A stretch of 64,000 nt of DNA, taken from positions 1 to 64,000 of the forward strand of contig NZ_JACJVI010000023.1 of the NCBI RefSeq assembly GCF_014237835.1, in the 5' to 3' direction. The first letter of the stretch is position 1. Each line of letters opens with the position of its first letter. A program made the position numbers and the translations under genes. This stretch comes from Rhizobium sp. AQ_MP. Lineage in GTDB: Bacteria; Pseudomonadota; Alphaproteobacteria; Rhizobiales; Rhizobiaceae. Shown piece by piece: positions 1 through 7,528 of this stretch. The notes beneath the pieces were generated by a model. It was not told the DNA's origin and made no database searches. It saw nothing but the letters and a program-made list of their open reading frames with translations.

Positions 1-69
1 TGAGGTGTGTCGGTCTCCCATCCGCCACCGCGCCTGCCATTACAGCCTCAAACGCGGCTTTCGGGAAGT

Positions 70-202
70 TACAAGGTCGCCGCAAAGCGGCGGGTGGGGG
101 TGAACAGCTGCGAGTTCGGCCTATCAGGTGATGGCAAGCGTGCTGCCGGTCACCCCACCCTGGAGCTTCGCTCCGACCCTCCCCCTCAAGGGGAGGGTGG
201 CT
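70..202. repeat. Intergenic palindromic mosaic repeat, family A
   Basis: Two GC-rich hairpin modules flank a variable centre. The left module is built on GCCGC-AAA-GCGGC followed by GGGTGGGGGTGA. The right module carries GGAGC-TTC-GCTCC and then CCCTCCCC-CTCAA-GGGGAGGG. The same two modules recur near 2300, 47190 and 63390 in this window. The layout resembles the RIME-type mosaic elements known from rhizobia; that link is by architecture, not by alignment. The rest of 1-256 shows no gene. Confidence 0.8.
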
Positions 203-256
203 CCGCCGCGTAAGTCCCAACCTTCCCATGCCTAAGACAGTCGCCACCCCGCCACC

Positions 257-1003
257 TCACTCGATCCGGACACGCGCCATCTCACCCTTGATGCGGATGT
301 CTGGCTTGGCGCCCGGCGTGTTCGGCAGCGCGCTGTCGACATAGGAGGCAACCGCCTCGATCCCGTAGGAAACCGGCGTCGGCACGAGGAAGCGCAGCGT
401 CGCATCCAGCATCTTGCCGGATATGCGGATTTCCTCCGTGTTCATGACCCGCTCGAAGGCGAGATTGGCCCGGAGCGCTGCCCCGGCAACAAGAACGGTT
501 GTCGCATGGCCGGTAAAGGCGAAATCGCCGGCATCGCTGTCGATCCTGATTTCCGCAAAATCACCGGACAGCCGCATGCGGGCGGCATTCTGCCGGATCG
601 AGACACTTGCCTCCGGCGCGAGCCTGGCAGTCAGCGTCAGCGTGCAATCGTCCCAGTCGTTCCAGCCGAAGAAGCCGCCACGCTCGCCCATGTCGACGCG
701 CAGCGTATCGCCGTCGCGGCTCATCTGTGCCTGCCCGGTGCAGTCCCCGGCAAACCAGCCGGAGCGCCAGATCGCCCCCCAGCCACGCCGGGTGCCAGAC
801 AGCACGGCCTCCGTCGCGCCATCACCCCGTGTGGAGATGGATATGTCGCTGGCCGCGCCCGTCACCTCGAGCCGTGTGACGCCGGAAAGGTCGATCGGCC
901 CGGAGATCCGATCGCTCGCCTGGATCACCTGCACGCTGCCGTCGAGGATGGCAAGGCCGACAAGACCGCCGAGAATGGAAAGGAGGATGGTACGTTTGCG
1001 CAT
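257..1003 (-). CDS. Exported beta-rich protein, DUF4097-like
   Basis: A 248-residue protein with an N-terminal hydrophobic anchor at about residues 5-22 and then a body rich in short alternating strands, with phrases such as VTRLEVTGAASDISI and ISIRQNAARMRLSG. This pattern suits a DUF4097-type beta-solenoid domain in the periplasm, but I cannot confirm the family. The start at 1003 is chosen because AGGAG lies eight bases upstream; a longer reading to 1144 has no ribosome site. It is divergent from the AraC regulator at 1172. No catalytic motif is visible. Confidence 0.7.
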   Translation of the reverse strand: MRKRTILLSILGGLVGLAILDGSVQVIQASDRISGPIDLSGVTRLEVTGAASDISISTRGDGATEAVLSGTRRGWGAIWRSGWFAGDCTGQAQMSRDGDTLRVDMGERGGFFGWNDWDDCTLTLTARLAPEASVSIRQNAARMRLSGDFAEIRIDSDAGDFAFTGHATTVLVAGAALRANLAFERVMNTEEIRISGKMLDATLRFLVPTPVSYGIEAVASYVDSALPNTPGAKPDIRIKGEMARVRIE

Positions 1004-1171
1004 CTGAGGCACTCCTGATTTGGTCGCCGCCTGTCCGGAGACCGGTTTCGATGCCATCATCTGCGGCCGTCCGCACATCATCCGCGACCTTGATCGCGAT
1101 CCGGGTCGACCGGGAACGCGCTTTCGGTCATGGTCTGCCGACAATCCGATCCGCCATCACGAAACCTCCGC

Positions 1172-2296
1172 ATGCTGCTTGTTCCGCTCTCCTTCCTCGT
1201 TGCGCTTTTCCTGTCAGTCTTTCTCGTGCGCCTCCTGCGCGAAGGCCGCGAAATCTGGGGCACGCATGGACTCTTCCTCGTGCTGCTGGCGCTTTATGTC
1301 GTCCAGAGCCTGATGGTTGGCCTGCGCTGGGGCTATGGGATGATGGAGGTCCTGCCGCTTCTGCCGGTCATGGCCAGCCTGGTGCCGGCACTTTCCTTCC
1401 TCGCCTTCCGCGATCTGACGCGCGACACCCCGGGTCTTGCCTTCAGCGACTGGCCCCATCTCCTGCCGACCTTGGCCACACTGCTCCTGCTCGCGATCGG
1501 CCGCATGCCGGTCGATCTCGTCATCATCGCCAATTTCCTCGGCTATGGCCTGGCCCTGCTATGGCTCGCGCGCGAGGGGCCTGATGGCCTCGTCGCCGCT
1601 CGCCTCGACGGGTCGATCAAGTCCTTCAGGGCAATGCTGCTGACCGGCGTGGCGCTGATCGCCTCGGCCCTGACCGACGTTGCCATCAGCCTGGACATGC
1701 TCTGGTCGGATGGCCGCTATTCACCGATGGTCGTCTCCGCCGCCACCACGCTGATCCTGCTGCTGCTTGGCATCGCCGCCGTTACCGCAGGCGGCGAAGA
1801 CGCGGGCGAGGGGCGCTCTGCAGATCTTCAGGCCGGGACGCCAGGCATGGACGCGCCAACGCCGCCGCCAACCGGGCGCTTGCCCGCTGGCCTCATCACC
1901 CCTCTCAAGGCCGAGCTTTCCGACCAGGCCATGCCGAAAACCGCCAGCGACGAGCATCGGCGCCTGGCTGCGGATCTTGACCGGCTGATGACGGAAAAAC
2001 GCCTCTGGTCCGACCCGAACCTCAACCTCGCCCGCCTTGCCCGCCGCCTCGGGGCGCCCGCCCGTGCCGTCTCGGAAGCCGTCAATCGCGTCAACGGGAT
2101 GAGCGTCTCGCATTACGTCAACAACCACCGCATCACCGAGGCCTGCCGACTGCTGACCGGCACCGACATGCCCGTCACCCGCATCCTCTTCGAGGCGGGC
2201 TTCATCACAAAATCCAACTTCAACCGCGAATTCCTGCGTGTGACCGGCGAAAGCCCGAGCGACTGGCGACGGCGACCACTCCCACCTCCACCTTGA
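1172..2296 (+). CDS. AraC-family regulator with membrane N-terminus
   Basis: About the first 220 residues hold roughly seven hydrophobic segments, followed by a Pro/Ala-rich linker. A C-terminal AraC-type double helix-turn-helix covers about residues 275-372, with the usual second-helix region (RILFEAGFITKSNFNREF) and closing GESPSDWR. Such proteins are membrane-tethered transcription factors; the inducer is unknown. The start at MLLVPLSF puts the first residue at the membrane segment. A start at 1130 is possible because no strong ribosome site decides. The divergent exported protein at 257-1003 is a plausible target. Confidence 0.8.
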   Translation: MLLVPLSFLVALFLSVFLVRLLREGREIWGTHGLFLVLLALYVVQSLMVGLRWGYGMMEVLPLLPVMASLVPALSFLAFRDLTRDTPGLAFSDWPHLLPTLATLLLLAIGRMPVDLVIIANFLGYGLALLWLAREGPDGLVAARLDGSIKSFRAMLLTGVALIASALTDVAISLDMLWSDGRYSPMVVSAATTLILLLLGIAAVTAGGEDAGEGRSADLQAGTPGMDAPTPPPTGRLPAGLITPLKAELSDQAMPKTASDEHRRLAADLDRLMTEKRLWSDPNLNLARLARRLGAPARAVSEAVNRVNGMSVSHYVNNHRITEACRLLTGTDMPVTRILFEAGFITKSNFNREFLRVTGESPSDWRRRPLPPPP

Positions 2297-2298
2297 GC

Positions 2299-2405
2299 GT
2301 GGAGGTCGCCGCGAAGCGGCGGGTGGGGGCGATTGCTTGCGCAACCCAGAAAGGGTCACCCCTCCCCGGAGCTGCGCTCCGACCCTCCCCGTCAAGGGGA
2401 GGGTA
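2299..2405. repeat. Palindromic mosaic repeat, family A
   Basis: This has the same architecture as the copy at 70-202: a GCCGC-GAA-GCGGC module with GGGTGGGGGCGA, a short centre, then GGAGC-TGC-GCTCC and CCTCCCC-GTCAA-GGGGAGG. It fills the gap between the convergent AraC and RecQ genes, where it could work as a bidirectional stop signal. Confidence 0.8.
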
Positions 2406-2409
2406 AACC

Positions 2410-4269
2410 TCACCGCGAATACGCCGTGATCACCTCGAGAAACGCCTCCCCGTAACGCTCCAGCTTCGACTGGCCGATGCCGGAAATCCCCAGCATCTCG
2501 TCTTCGTCCATCGGCCGTTCGGTCGCGAGCGCAATCAGCGTCGTGTCGGGAAAGACGACATAGGGCGGCACGCCCTGTTCTTTCGCAAGCTCCATGCGCC
2601 GGGCGCGCAGCGCCTCGAACAGTTCCTGATCCGCCTGGTCCAGCCCCGCCTTGGCATTGGCGGTGCGCGACGCACTTGCCCCGCGCGCCGCCTTGCCCGT
2701 CGTCGGCCGGTCCTTGCGGAAGCGCACCTCGACCTCGCGCTTGAAGACCGCGCGTGCGCTCTCCTCCAGCGTCAGCGCGCCGTAAGCCGTGTGGTCGACG
2801 CGGATATAGCCGGCGGCCAGCAGCTGGCGATAGACCGACTGCCAGGTCTTGGACGACAGGTCCTTGCCCGCCCCGAAGACCGGCATGTCGCAATGGCCGA
2901 AGCGCTGGGTCTTCTCGTTCTCGGTGCCCATCAGCACGTCGATCAGATGTCCGGTGCCGAAGCGCTCACCGGTGCGATAGATCGCCGCCAGCGCCTTGAT
3001 TGCAGCGTCCAGCCCGTCCCAGGTCTCGACCGGTTTCAGGCAGGTATCGCAATTGCCGCATTGGCCCGCGTGGCTTTCGCCGAAATGCTTGAGGATCGCC
3101 TGGCGCCGGCAGCCCGGCGTCTCGCAGATGGCGAGGAGCGCATTGAGCTTCGCCCGCTCCACCCGCTTGATCTCGTCGGCAGCCCCACCCTCGTCGATCA
3201 TCCGCCCGCGCTGGATGACATCGGCCATGCCATAGGCCATCCAGACTTCGGACGGCAGGCCGTCTCGCCCCGCACGCCCCGTCTCCTGGTAATAGGCCTC
3301 GACAGAGCCCGGCAGATCGAGATGCGCGACATACCGCACATTCGGCTTGTCGATCCCCATCCCGAAGGCGACGGTGGCGACGAGGCAGAGGTCTTCCTCT
3401 TTGAGAAAGGCATCCTGGTTGGCGTCGCGCAGCGCCCGGTCCATGCCGGCGTGATAGGGAAGTGCCCGGATACCCTGCTCGTCGAGCCAGGTGGCGATCT
3501 CCTCGACCTTGGCGCGCGACAGGCAATAGACGATGCCGCTCGATCCCTTGTGGCGCGAGAGAAACCTCAGCAGCTGTTGGCGCGGCTGGTCGCGCTCGAC
3601 AATCTCGTAGGCGATGTTCGGCCGGTCGAAGGAGGTGGTGAAGACAGCCGCATCCTGAAGCCTGAGACGCTCGATGATATCCCCGCGCGTATGCGGATCG
3701 GCGGTCGCCGTCAGCGCCAGTCGCGGCACGCCGGGAAAGAGGTCCGCAAGCTTGCCGAGCTCGCGATATTCCGGGCGGAAATCATGGCCCCATTGCGAAA
3801 CGCAATGCGCCTCGTCGATGGCAAACAGCGCGATCTCCACGCCCTGCATCATCTCGACGAAGCCGGGCGTGGCCGTGCGCTCCGGCGTCACATAGAGAAA
3901 GTCGAGCTCGCCGCGATCGAGCGCCCTGCGGATCTCGATATAGTCCTCGCGCGACAGCGTCGAATTCAGCGCCGCGGCTTTCACGCCGAGCCCTTTCAGC
4001 GCCTCCACCTGGTCGCGCATCAGCGCAATCAGCGGCGAAACGACGACGCCAACGCCGGGCCGGCAGAGTGCGGGCACCTGGAAGCAGAGCGATTTACCCG
4101 CCCCCGTCGGAAACAGCACCACGGCATCGCCGCCGGACACCACATGGGAAACCACCTCCGCCTGCCGCCCGCGAAAGGCCGAATAGCCATAGACGCGCTT
4201 CAGCACCGAAAGCGGGCTCTCGCTAGTCTGGTCTGAGAACAGGGGATCGGTCAGGGAGTGAGTCGGCAT
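2410..4269 (-). CDS. recQ: ATP-dependent DNA helicase RecQ
   Basis: A 619-residue superfamily 2 helicase. Visible are the Walker A motif FPTGAGKS (about residue 53), the DEAH box AIDEAHCVSQWGHDFRPEY, the motif GFGMGIDKPNVRYVAH-type block with QETGRAGRDG, the RQC zinc cysteines (CETPGC and CGNCDTC) and a C-terminal HRDC domain from about residue 540. RecQ unwinds DNA 3' to 5' in recombination and replication repair. The start at 4269 (MPTHSL) gives a normal RecQ length; an upstream reading to 4422 would overlap the divergent gene at 4412 and adds low-complexity sequence. Confidence 0.96.
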   Translation of the reverse strand: MPTHSLTDPLFSDQTSESPLSVLKRVYGYSAFRGRQAEVVSHVVSGGDAVVLFPTGAGKSLCFQVPALCRPGVGVVVSPLIALMRDQVEALKGLGVKAAALNSTLSREDYIEIRRALDRGELDFLYVTPERTATPGFVEMMQGVEIALFAIDEAHCVSQWGHDFRPEYRELGKLADLFPGVPRLALTATADPHTRGDIIERLRLQDAAVFTTSFDRPNIAYEIVERDQPRQQLLRFLSRHKGSSGIVYCLSRAKVEEIATWLDEQGIRALPYHAGMDRALRDANQDAFLKEEDLCLVATVAFGMGIDKPNVRYVAHLDLPGSVEAYYQETGRAGRDGLPSEVWMAYGMADVIQRGRMIDEGGAADEIKRVERAKLNALLAICETPGCRRQAILKHFGESHAGQCGNCDTCLKPVETWDGLDAAIKALAAIYRTGERFGTGHLIDVLMGTENEKTQRFGHCDMPVFGAGKDLSSKTWQSVYRQLLAAGYIRVDHTAYGALTLEESARAVFKREVEVRFRKDRPTTGKAARGASASRTANAKAGLDQADQELFEALRARRMELAKEQGVPPYVVFPDTTLIALATERPMDEDEMLGISGIGQSKLERYGEAFLEVITAYSR

Positions 4270-4411
4270 GCGCAAAGGTCTAGCCGACAGGGCAGGGGAT
4301 GGCCACCACGCAGGCATGTTTCCCGGTGGAGAAGGTTCATGCCGCCTTGCCAGTCCCTCCGTCGGCTGCTCCTGATCGGTTAACCCCTCCCAAGCATCCG
4401 GATCATCTCCC

Positions 4412-4978
4412 ATGTCCCTCAAACTCTACCTCGCCGGCCCCGAAGTCTTCCTCCCCGATGCCCGGGCCATTCTCGACGCCAAGGCCGATCTGACCCGCGC
4501 TTACGGTTTCGAGCCGATCTGCCCAGGTGACCTCGTCATCCCCCCGGCGCCGACGAAGCACCAGTTCGGCCTGAACATTTCCGAGGTCGACGAGGGCTTC
4601 ATGAACCGGGCCGATGGCGTGATCGCCAATCTGACGCCGTTTCGCGGCATCGCTGCCGATCCCGGTACGGTCTTCGAGCTCGGCTATATGTGCGGTGCCG
4701 GCAAGATCGTCGCCTGCTACACCAATGTCGCCGACAGCCATTATCAGCGCAGTGCCGATTTCTATGGCGGCGCGGTTCATGTCGGCGAGGATGGCCGAAA
4801 GCGCGCGCCCGATGGCACCATGCTCGAGGATTTCGAGATGATCGAAAATCTGATGCTGCATGGCGGCGTCGAGCGCCGCGGCGGCCCGGTGGCGGTGCAT
4901 GCCGCCGATCCAAAGCGGCTCTGGACCGACTTCACCGCCTTCGAGCAATGCCTGAAGGCGCTGGCGGGGAGGGGATGA
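4412..4978 (+). CDS. Nucleoside 2-deoxyribosyltransferase-like protein
   Basis: 188 residues opening with LKLYLAGPEVFLPDA, the typical nucleotide-binding start of the nucleoside 2-deoxyribosyltransferase family. The catalytic-type segment is ADGVIANLTPFRGIAADPGTVFELGYMCG, in which the Asp/Asn pair and the Glu of FELG match the family pattern. Members swap bases between deoxynucleosides or hydrolyse the N-glycosidic bond of deoxynucleotides. It lies divergent from recQ and is probably monocistronic. Substrate cannot be deduced. Confidence 0.85.
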   Translation: MSLKLYLAGPEVFLPDARAILDAKADLTRAYGFEPICPGDLVIPPAPTKHQFGLNISEVDEGFMNRADGVIANLTPFRGIAADPGTVFELGYMCGAGKIVACYTNVADSHYQRSADFYGGAVHVGEDGRKRAPDGTMLEDFEMIENLMLHGGVERRGGPVAVHAADPKRLWTDFTAFEQCLKALAGRG

Positions 4979-5029
4979 TGTCGGCACCTTGATCAAGGTT
5001 TGAACGCTGATATCCTATGCGCGTAAAGA

Positions 5030-5056
5030 TTGATAATAGGGTTGAATTTATATAAT
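5030..5056 (+). promoter_or_regulatory. Possible promoter of the higBA pair
   Basis: A perfect -10 hexamer TATAAT sits at 5051-5056, with TTGATA at 5030-5035 as a candidate -35. The 15-base spacer is short for sigma-70. The surrounding sequence is much richer in A+T than its neighbours. Confidence 0.35.
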
Positions 5057-5072
5057 CTTAAAGTTATGTTTC

Positions 5073-5438
5073 ATGTCGTGGGAAGTTGTTTTTGATGACG
5101 ATTTCGCCAGGGAATTCGCGGACTTCGAGCAAGAAGTCAAAATTGAGCTGCGTGCAATGGTCCTTCTTCTTAACGCGCGGGGACCTGAACTCGGAAGGCC
5201 AAGGGCGGACACGCTCAAGGGTTCGGGTTATCCCAACATGAAGGAACTGCGTTTCGATGCGGCTGATGGTGTCTGGAGGGTGGCCTTTGCCTTCGATCCT
5301 GAAAGGAAAGCCGTGATACTCGTTGCAGGTGACAAGTCCGGTAAAGGTCAAAAGCAGTTCTATAAGACATTGATCCGTAAGGCTGATAGGCGCTACGCGG
5401 CCCATCTTGAAGCCCTGTTGAAGAAGGAAAAGTCTTGA
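5073..5438 (+). CDS. higB: HigB/RelE-type toxin (Gp49-like)
   Basis: 121 residues with the layout of the phage Gp49-like HigB branch of RelE toxins: an N-terminal helix pair, then KGSGYPNMKELRFDAADGVWR and a strand reading VAFAFDPERKAVILVAGDK, ending in a basic helix (YKTLIRKADRRY). Such toxins cleave mRNA at the ribosome. The toxin-first order and the one-base overlap with the downstream helix-turn-helix gene are typical of higBA. The family call is firm; the exact subfamily is not. Confidence 0.88.
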   Translation: MSWEVVFDDDFAREFADFEQEVKIELRAMVLLLNARGPELGRPRADTLKGSGYPNMKELRFDAADGVWRVAFAFDPERKAVILVAGDKSGKGQKQFYKTLIRKADRRYAAHLEALLKKEKS

Positions 5439-5806
5439 TGGCCAGATCCGCCGACGACGTGTTTGCCGAAACCATGACGCCCGAGATGATAGCGGCCTCA
5501 GAGTATCGGGCAGCCGAGTTGCTGGATGAGTACGACACGCTGCAGAAGCTCAGAAAGGCGCTTGACCTCACGCAGGAGCATATCGGGCGCAGGATGGGTA
5601 AGAAGCAGGTCTCGATCGCCCAGTTGGAAAAGCGCTCGGATTTCCTGCTCTCCACCTTGCGAGACTATGTCGAAGCGCTGGGCGGTGAGCTTGATCTTGT
5701 CATCCGGTTCAAGAACCATGCACCCGTGCGTCTCGCAGGCATCGGTGAAAAGAGCCTTTCGGAGGTGCCACGAAGGTCTGGGCCCGCACGCAATGTCGGG
5801 CCTTAA
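5438..5806 (+). CDS. higA: HigA-type antitoxin, XRE helix-turn-helix
   Basis: 122 residues. The centre carries a Cro/CI helix-turn-helix (about residues 42-80: LRKALDLTQEHIGRRMG then KQVSIAQLEKR). The C-terminal part, VEALGGELDLVIRF, is typical of HigA antitoxins. Its ATG overlaps the toxin stop codon (TGATG), so the two are translationally coupled. It should neutralise HigB and repress the shared promoter. Its 3' end overlaps that of the convergent antitoxin gene by four bases. Confidence 0.88.
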   Translation: MARSADDVFAETMTPEMIAASEYRAAELLDEYDTLQKLRKALDLTQEHIGRRMGKKQVSIAQLEKRSDFLLSTLRDYVEALGGELDLVIRFKNHAPVRLAGIGEKSLSEVPRRSGPARNVGP

Positions 5807-6078
5807 GGCCAGATTGCGCGACCGCAAGTTCCCAATCCCGGTCCATCATGCGCTTCCCGATCCGCACGGATCACCGCATAGACATCAATATCGAGGGCCG
5901 ACTGCACGCTGATGCGTCGGTAAAATTCCGCAGCCGGTTCGCGACCCGTCTGCTGCGTCTCATAGGCTTCCAGCGCCCGTTCAACGATGTCGGCGATCGA
6001 GCGGTTCTCGCGACGTGCGAGCCGGTGCGCCAGATCGCGGGCTCGGGCGCTGCGGACAGAAAGCTGTGGTTCGGCCAT
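5803..6078 (-). CDS. Solitary VapB-type antitoxin (Rv0623-like)
   Basis: A 91-residue protein whose N-terminus, EPQLSVRSARARDLAHRLA then IADIVERALEAYE, matches the ribbon-helix-helix VapB antitoxins of the Rv0623 type. GGGAGA seven bases upstream supports the start at 6078; a TTG at 6084 is the alternative. These antitoxins normally lead a vapC gene for a PIN ribonuclease, but downstream here lies only the convergent higA. It is therefore an orphan, perhaps left after the partner was lost, or acting on a toxin elsewhere. Confidence 0.75.
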   Translation of the reverse strand: MAEPQLSVRSARARDLAHRLARRENRSIADIVERALEAYETQQTGREPAAEFYRRISVQSALDIDVYAVIRADREAHDGPGLGTCGRAIWP

Positions 6079-6129
6079 GGTCAATCTCCCTGCTGGACAA
6101 TATTGCCCCGCGACTGCCCGCCATCAAGA

Positions 6130-6159
6130 TGGCAGCAGATGGCGAGCCATCTGCTGCCA
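6130..6159. terminator. Perfect 13-bp hairpin with CGAG loop
   Basis: Arms at 6130-6142 and 6147-6159 are exact inverse complements (GGCAGCAGATGG core) around a four-base loop. It lies between the lipoprotein gene and the vapB-type gene, both on the minus strand. There is no T-run, so it is not a standard intrinsic terminator. It may block exonucleases or pause transcription. Confidence 0.5.
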
Positions 6160-6207
6160 CATCTGTGCACCAGTTGAATCCCGAACTGAGCTCTCAAGCT
6201 GAAGCTG

Positions 6208-6606
6208 TCACCCTTTCTTCGCCGCCGGTTTGGCGGTCGGATCTTCGAACCGGATGCCGCAATTGTTCTTCAGTGAAGCCATTTCGATCGCCTTCATCTC
6301 GCCCTTGAGGCGCGCGACTTCCGCTGCCGTTGCGCCGTCGCCCTTGGCGAAGAACAGCGCAGGCCAGAAGATCACCACGCCAACGCCGACAGCGACCGCA
6401 TCATTGTCTGCCTTCTTCTGCTGTGCGCCGCTGGCCGCGATCGCGCGGGCGGAAACGGCGGTTGCCTCTTCGCGCAGGCGGTCGCAGGACAGGCTTTCAT
6501 AAAGCGCCGGCGAGACATAGGCCGCCTCGATATCCTGCGGCTTGCTGGCGCAGGCGGAGAGAGTCGCAGCGACGGCGACGGTGACGATAATGCGTGCAGA
6601 CTTCAT
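6208..6606 (-). CDS. Small lipoprotein of unknown function
   Basis: 132 residues beginning with a signal peptide (MKSARIIVTVAVAATLSAC) whose LSAC is a good lipobox, so Cys19 should be lipidated. A hydrophobic stretch VAVGVGVVIFWPALFFA at about residues 70-87 could dip into a membrane. The C-terminus has ARLKGEMKAIEMASLKNNC and an Ala/Lys tail. It resembles small rhizobial lipoproteins of unknown role. Confidence 0.75.
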   Translation of the reverse strand: MKSARIIVTVAVAATLSACASKPQDIEAAYVSPALYESLSCDRLREEATAVSARAIAASGAQQKKADNDAVAVGVGVVIFWPALFFAKGDGATAAEVARLKGEMKAIEMASLKNNCGIRFEDPTAKPAAKKG

Positions 6607-6814
6607 GGTGACCCCCGGTTGTAAAAACAGATCCGGCGTGTCCCTTTGCGCGCGAGTCGTCAAATCCAAAGATTGCAGGTTTTCCGTAAGCCAGGCTGCG
6701 TCCACAGCCAAAAGTGGCATTGATCCGAAACGGCAACGTCTGCGTACCTCTCCCTCTTCCAGAAAGGGCAGGGCAGGCACGCAGCGTGTCTCACCGGGGT
6801 GAGTTGTGTCCGCA

Positions 6815-7228
6815 TCACTTCAGCGGTTCGAACACCATCGAATGGCCGTTGATGCAGTAGCGCAGACCCGTCGGCTTCGGACCATCGGGGAAGACATGCC
6901 CGAGATGGCCGCCGCAATTGGCGCAGCGGATTTCCGTGCGGATCATGCCGAAGGACATATCGCGATGTTCGGTCACCGCATCCGGTTTCACCGGCTCGAA
7001 ATAGCTCGGCCAGCCGCAGCCTGCGTCGAATTTGGTGTCGGAGACGAACAGCGGCTCGTCGCACGCGGCGCAGCGATAAAGGCCCTTTTCGAAATTGTCC
7101 CAGTAGGGACCGGTAAAGGCGCGTTCCGTGCCGTGTTCGCGCAGGATCCGATATTGCTCCGGCGTCAGCTGTTCGCGCCATTCGGCATCGGACTTGACGA
7201 TCTTCGGGGCGGTGGTGGAGGCGGTCAT
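6815..7228 (-). CDS. msrB: Peptide-methionine (R)-S-oxide reductase
   Basis: 137 residues. Two zinc-binding CxxC pairs (CAACD and CANCG) and the catalytic block RYCINGHSM identify MsrB, which reduces the R-sulfoxide of protein-bound methionine with thioredoxin. The signature CGWPSYFEPV is intact. The start at 7228 follows AAGGAGAAGACC, an excellent ribosome site, and gives the usual MsrB length without a signal peptide, so the enzyme is cytosolic. It stands alone in its orientation. Confidence 0.96.
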   Translation of the reverse strand: MTASTTAPKIVKSDAEWREQLTPEQYRILREHGTERAFTGPYWDNFEKGLYRCAACDEPLFVSDTKFDAGCGWPSYFEPVKPDAVTEHRDMSFGMIRTEIRCANCGGHLGHVFPDGPKPTGLRYCINGHSMVFEPLK

Positions 7229-7528
7229 GGTCTTCTCCTTGGGCCGGCGCGGGGCGGATAAGCATAGCCCCGCTGAAAGTGAACTATAGATAGGGTGGCA
7301 TCCCCATGGCGGCAATTGTCCCGCCCACGTCCTTTGTCGTCCGGAGCGTCTCGTCCTTTCACGACAAACTGAACGGATCGGCTTGATTTCACCGAAACGT
7401 GGGTTGACGCGTCCGTGAAGGGAAAGGGTTCCGTTTTTGCTTGAGACGAAGGTTGGGTTGTCCTAACACCGTATCACCTTGTATCGACTTATGATCGAGC
7501 GCCGATCCGATACCCGCGGGGAGATGGA

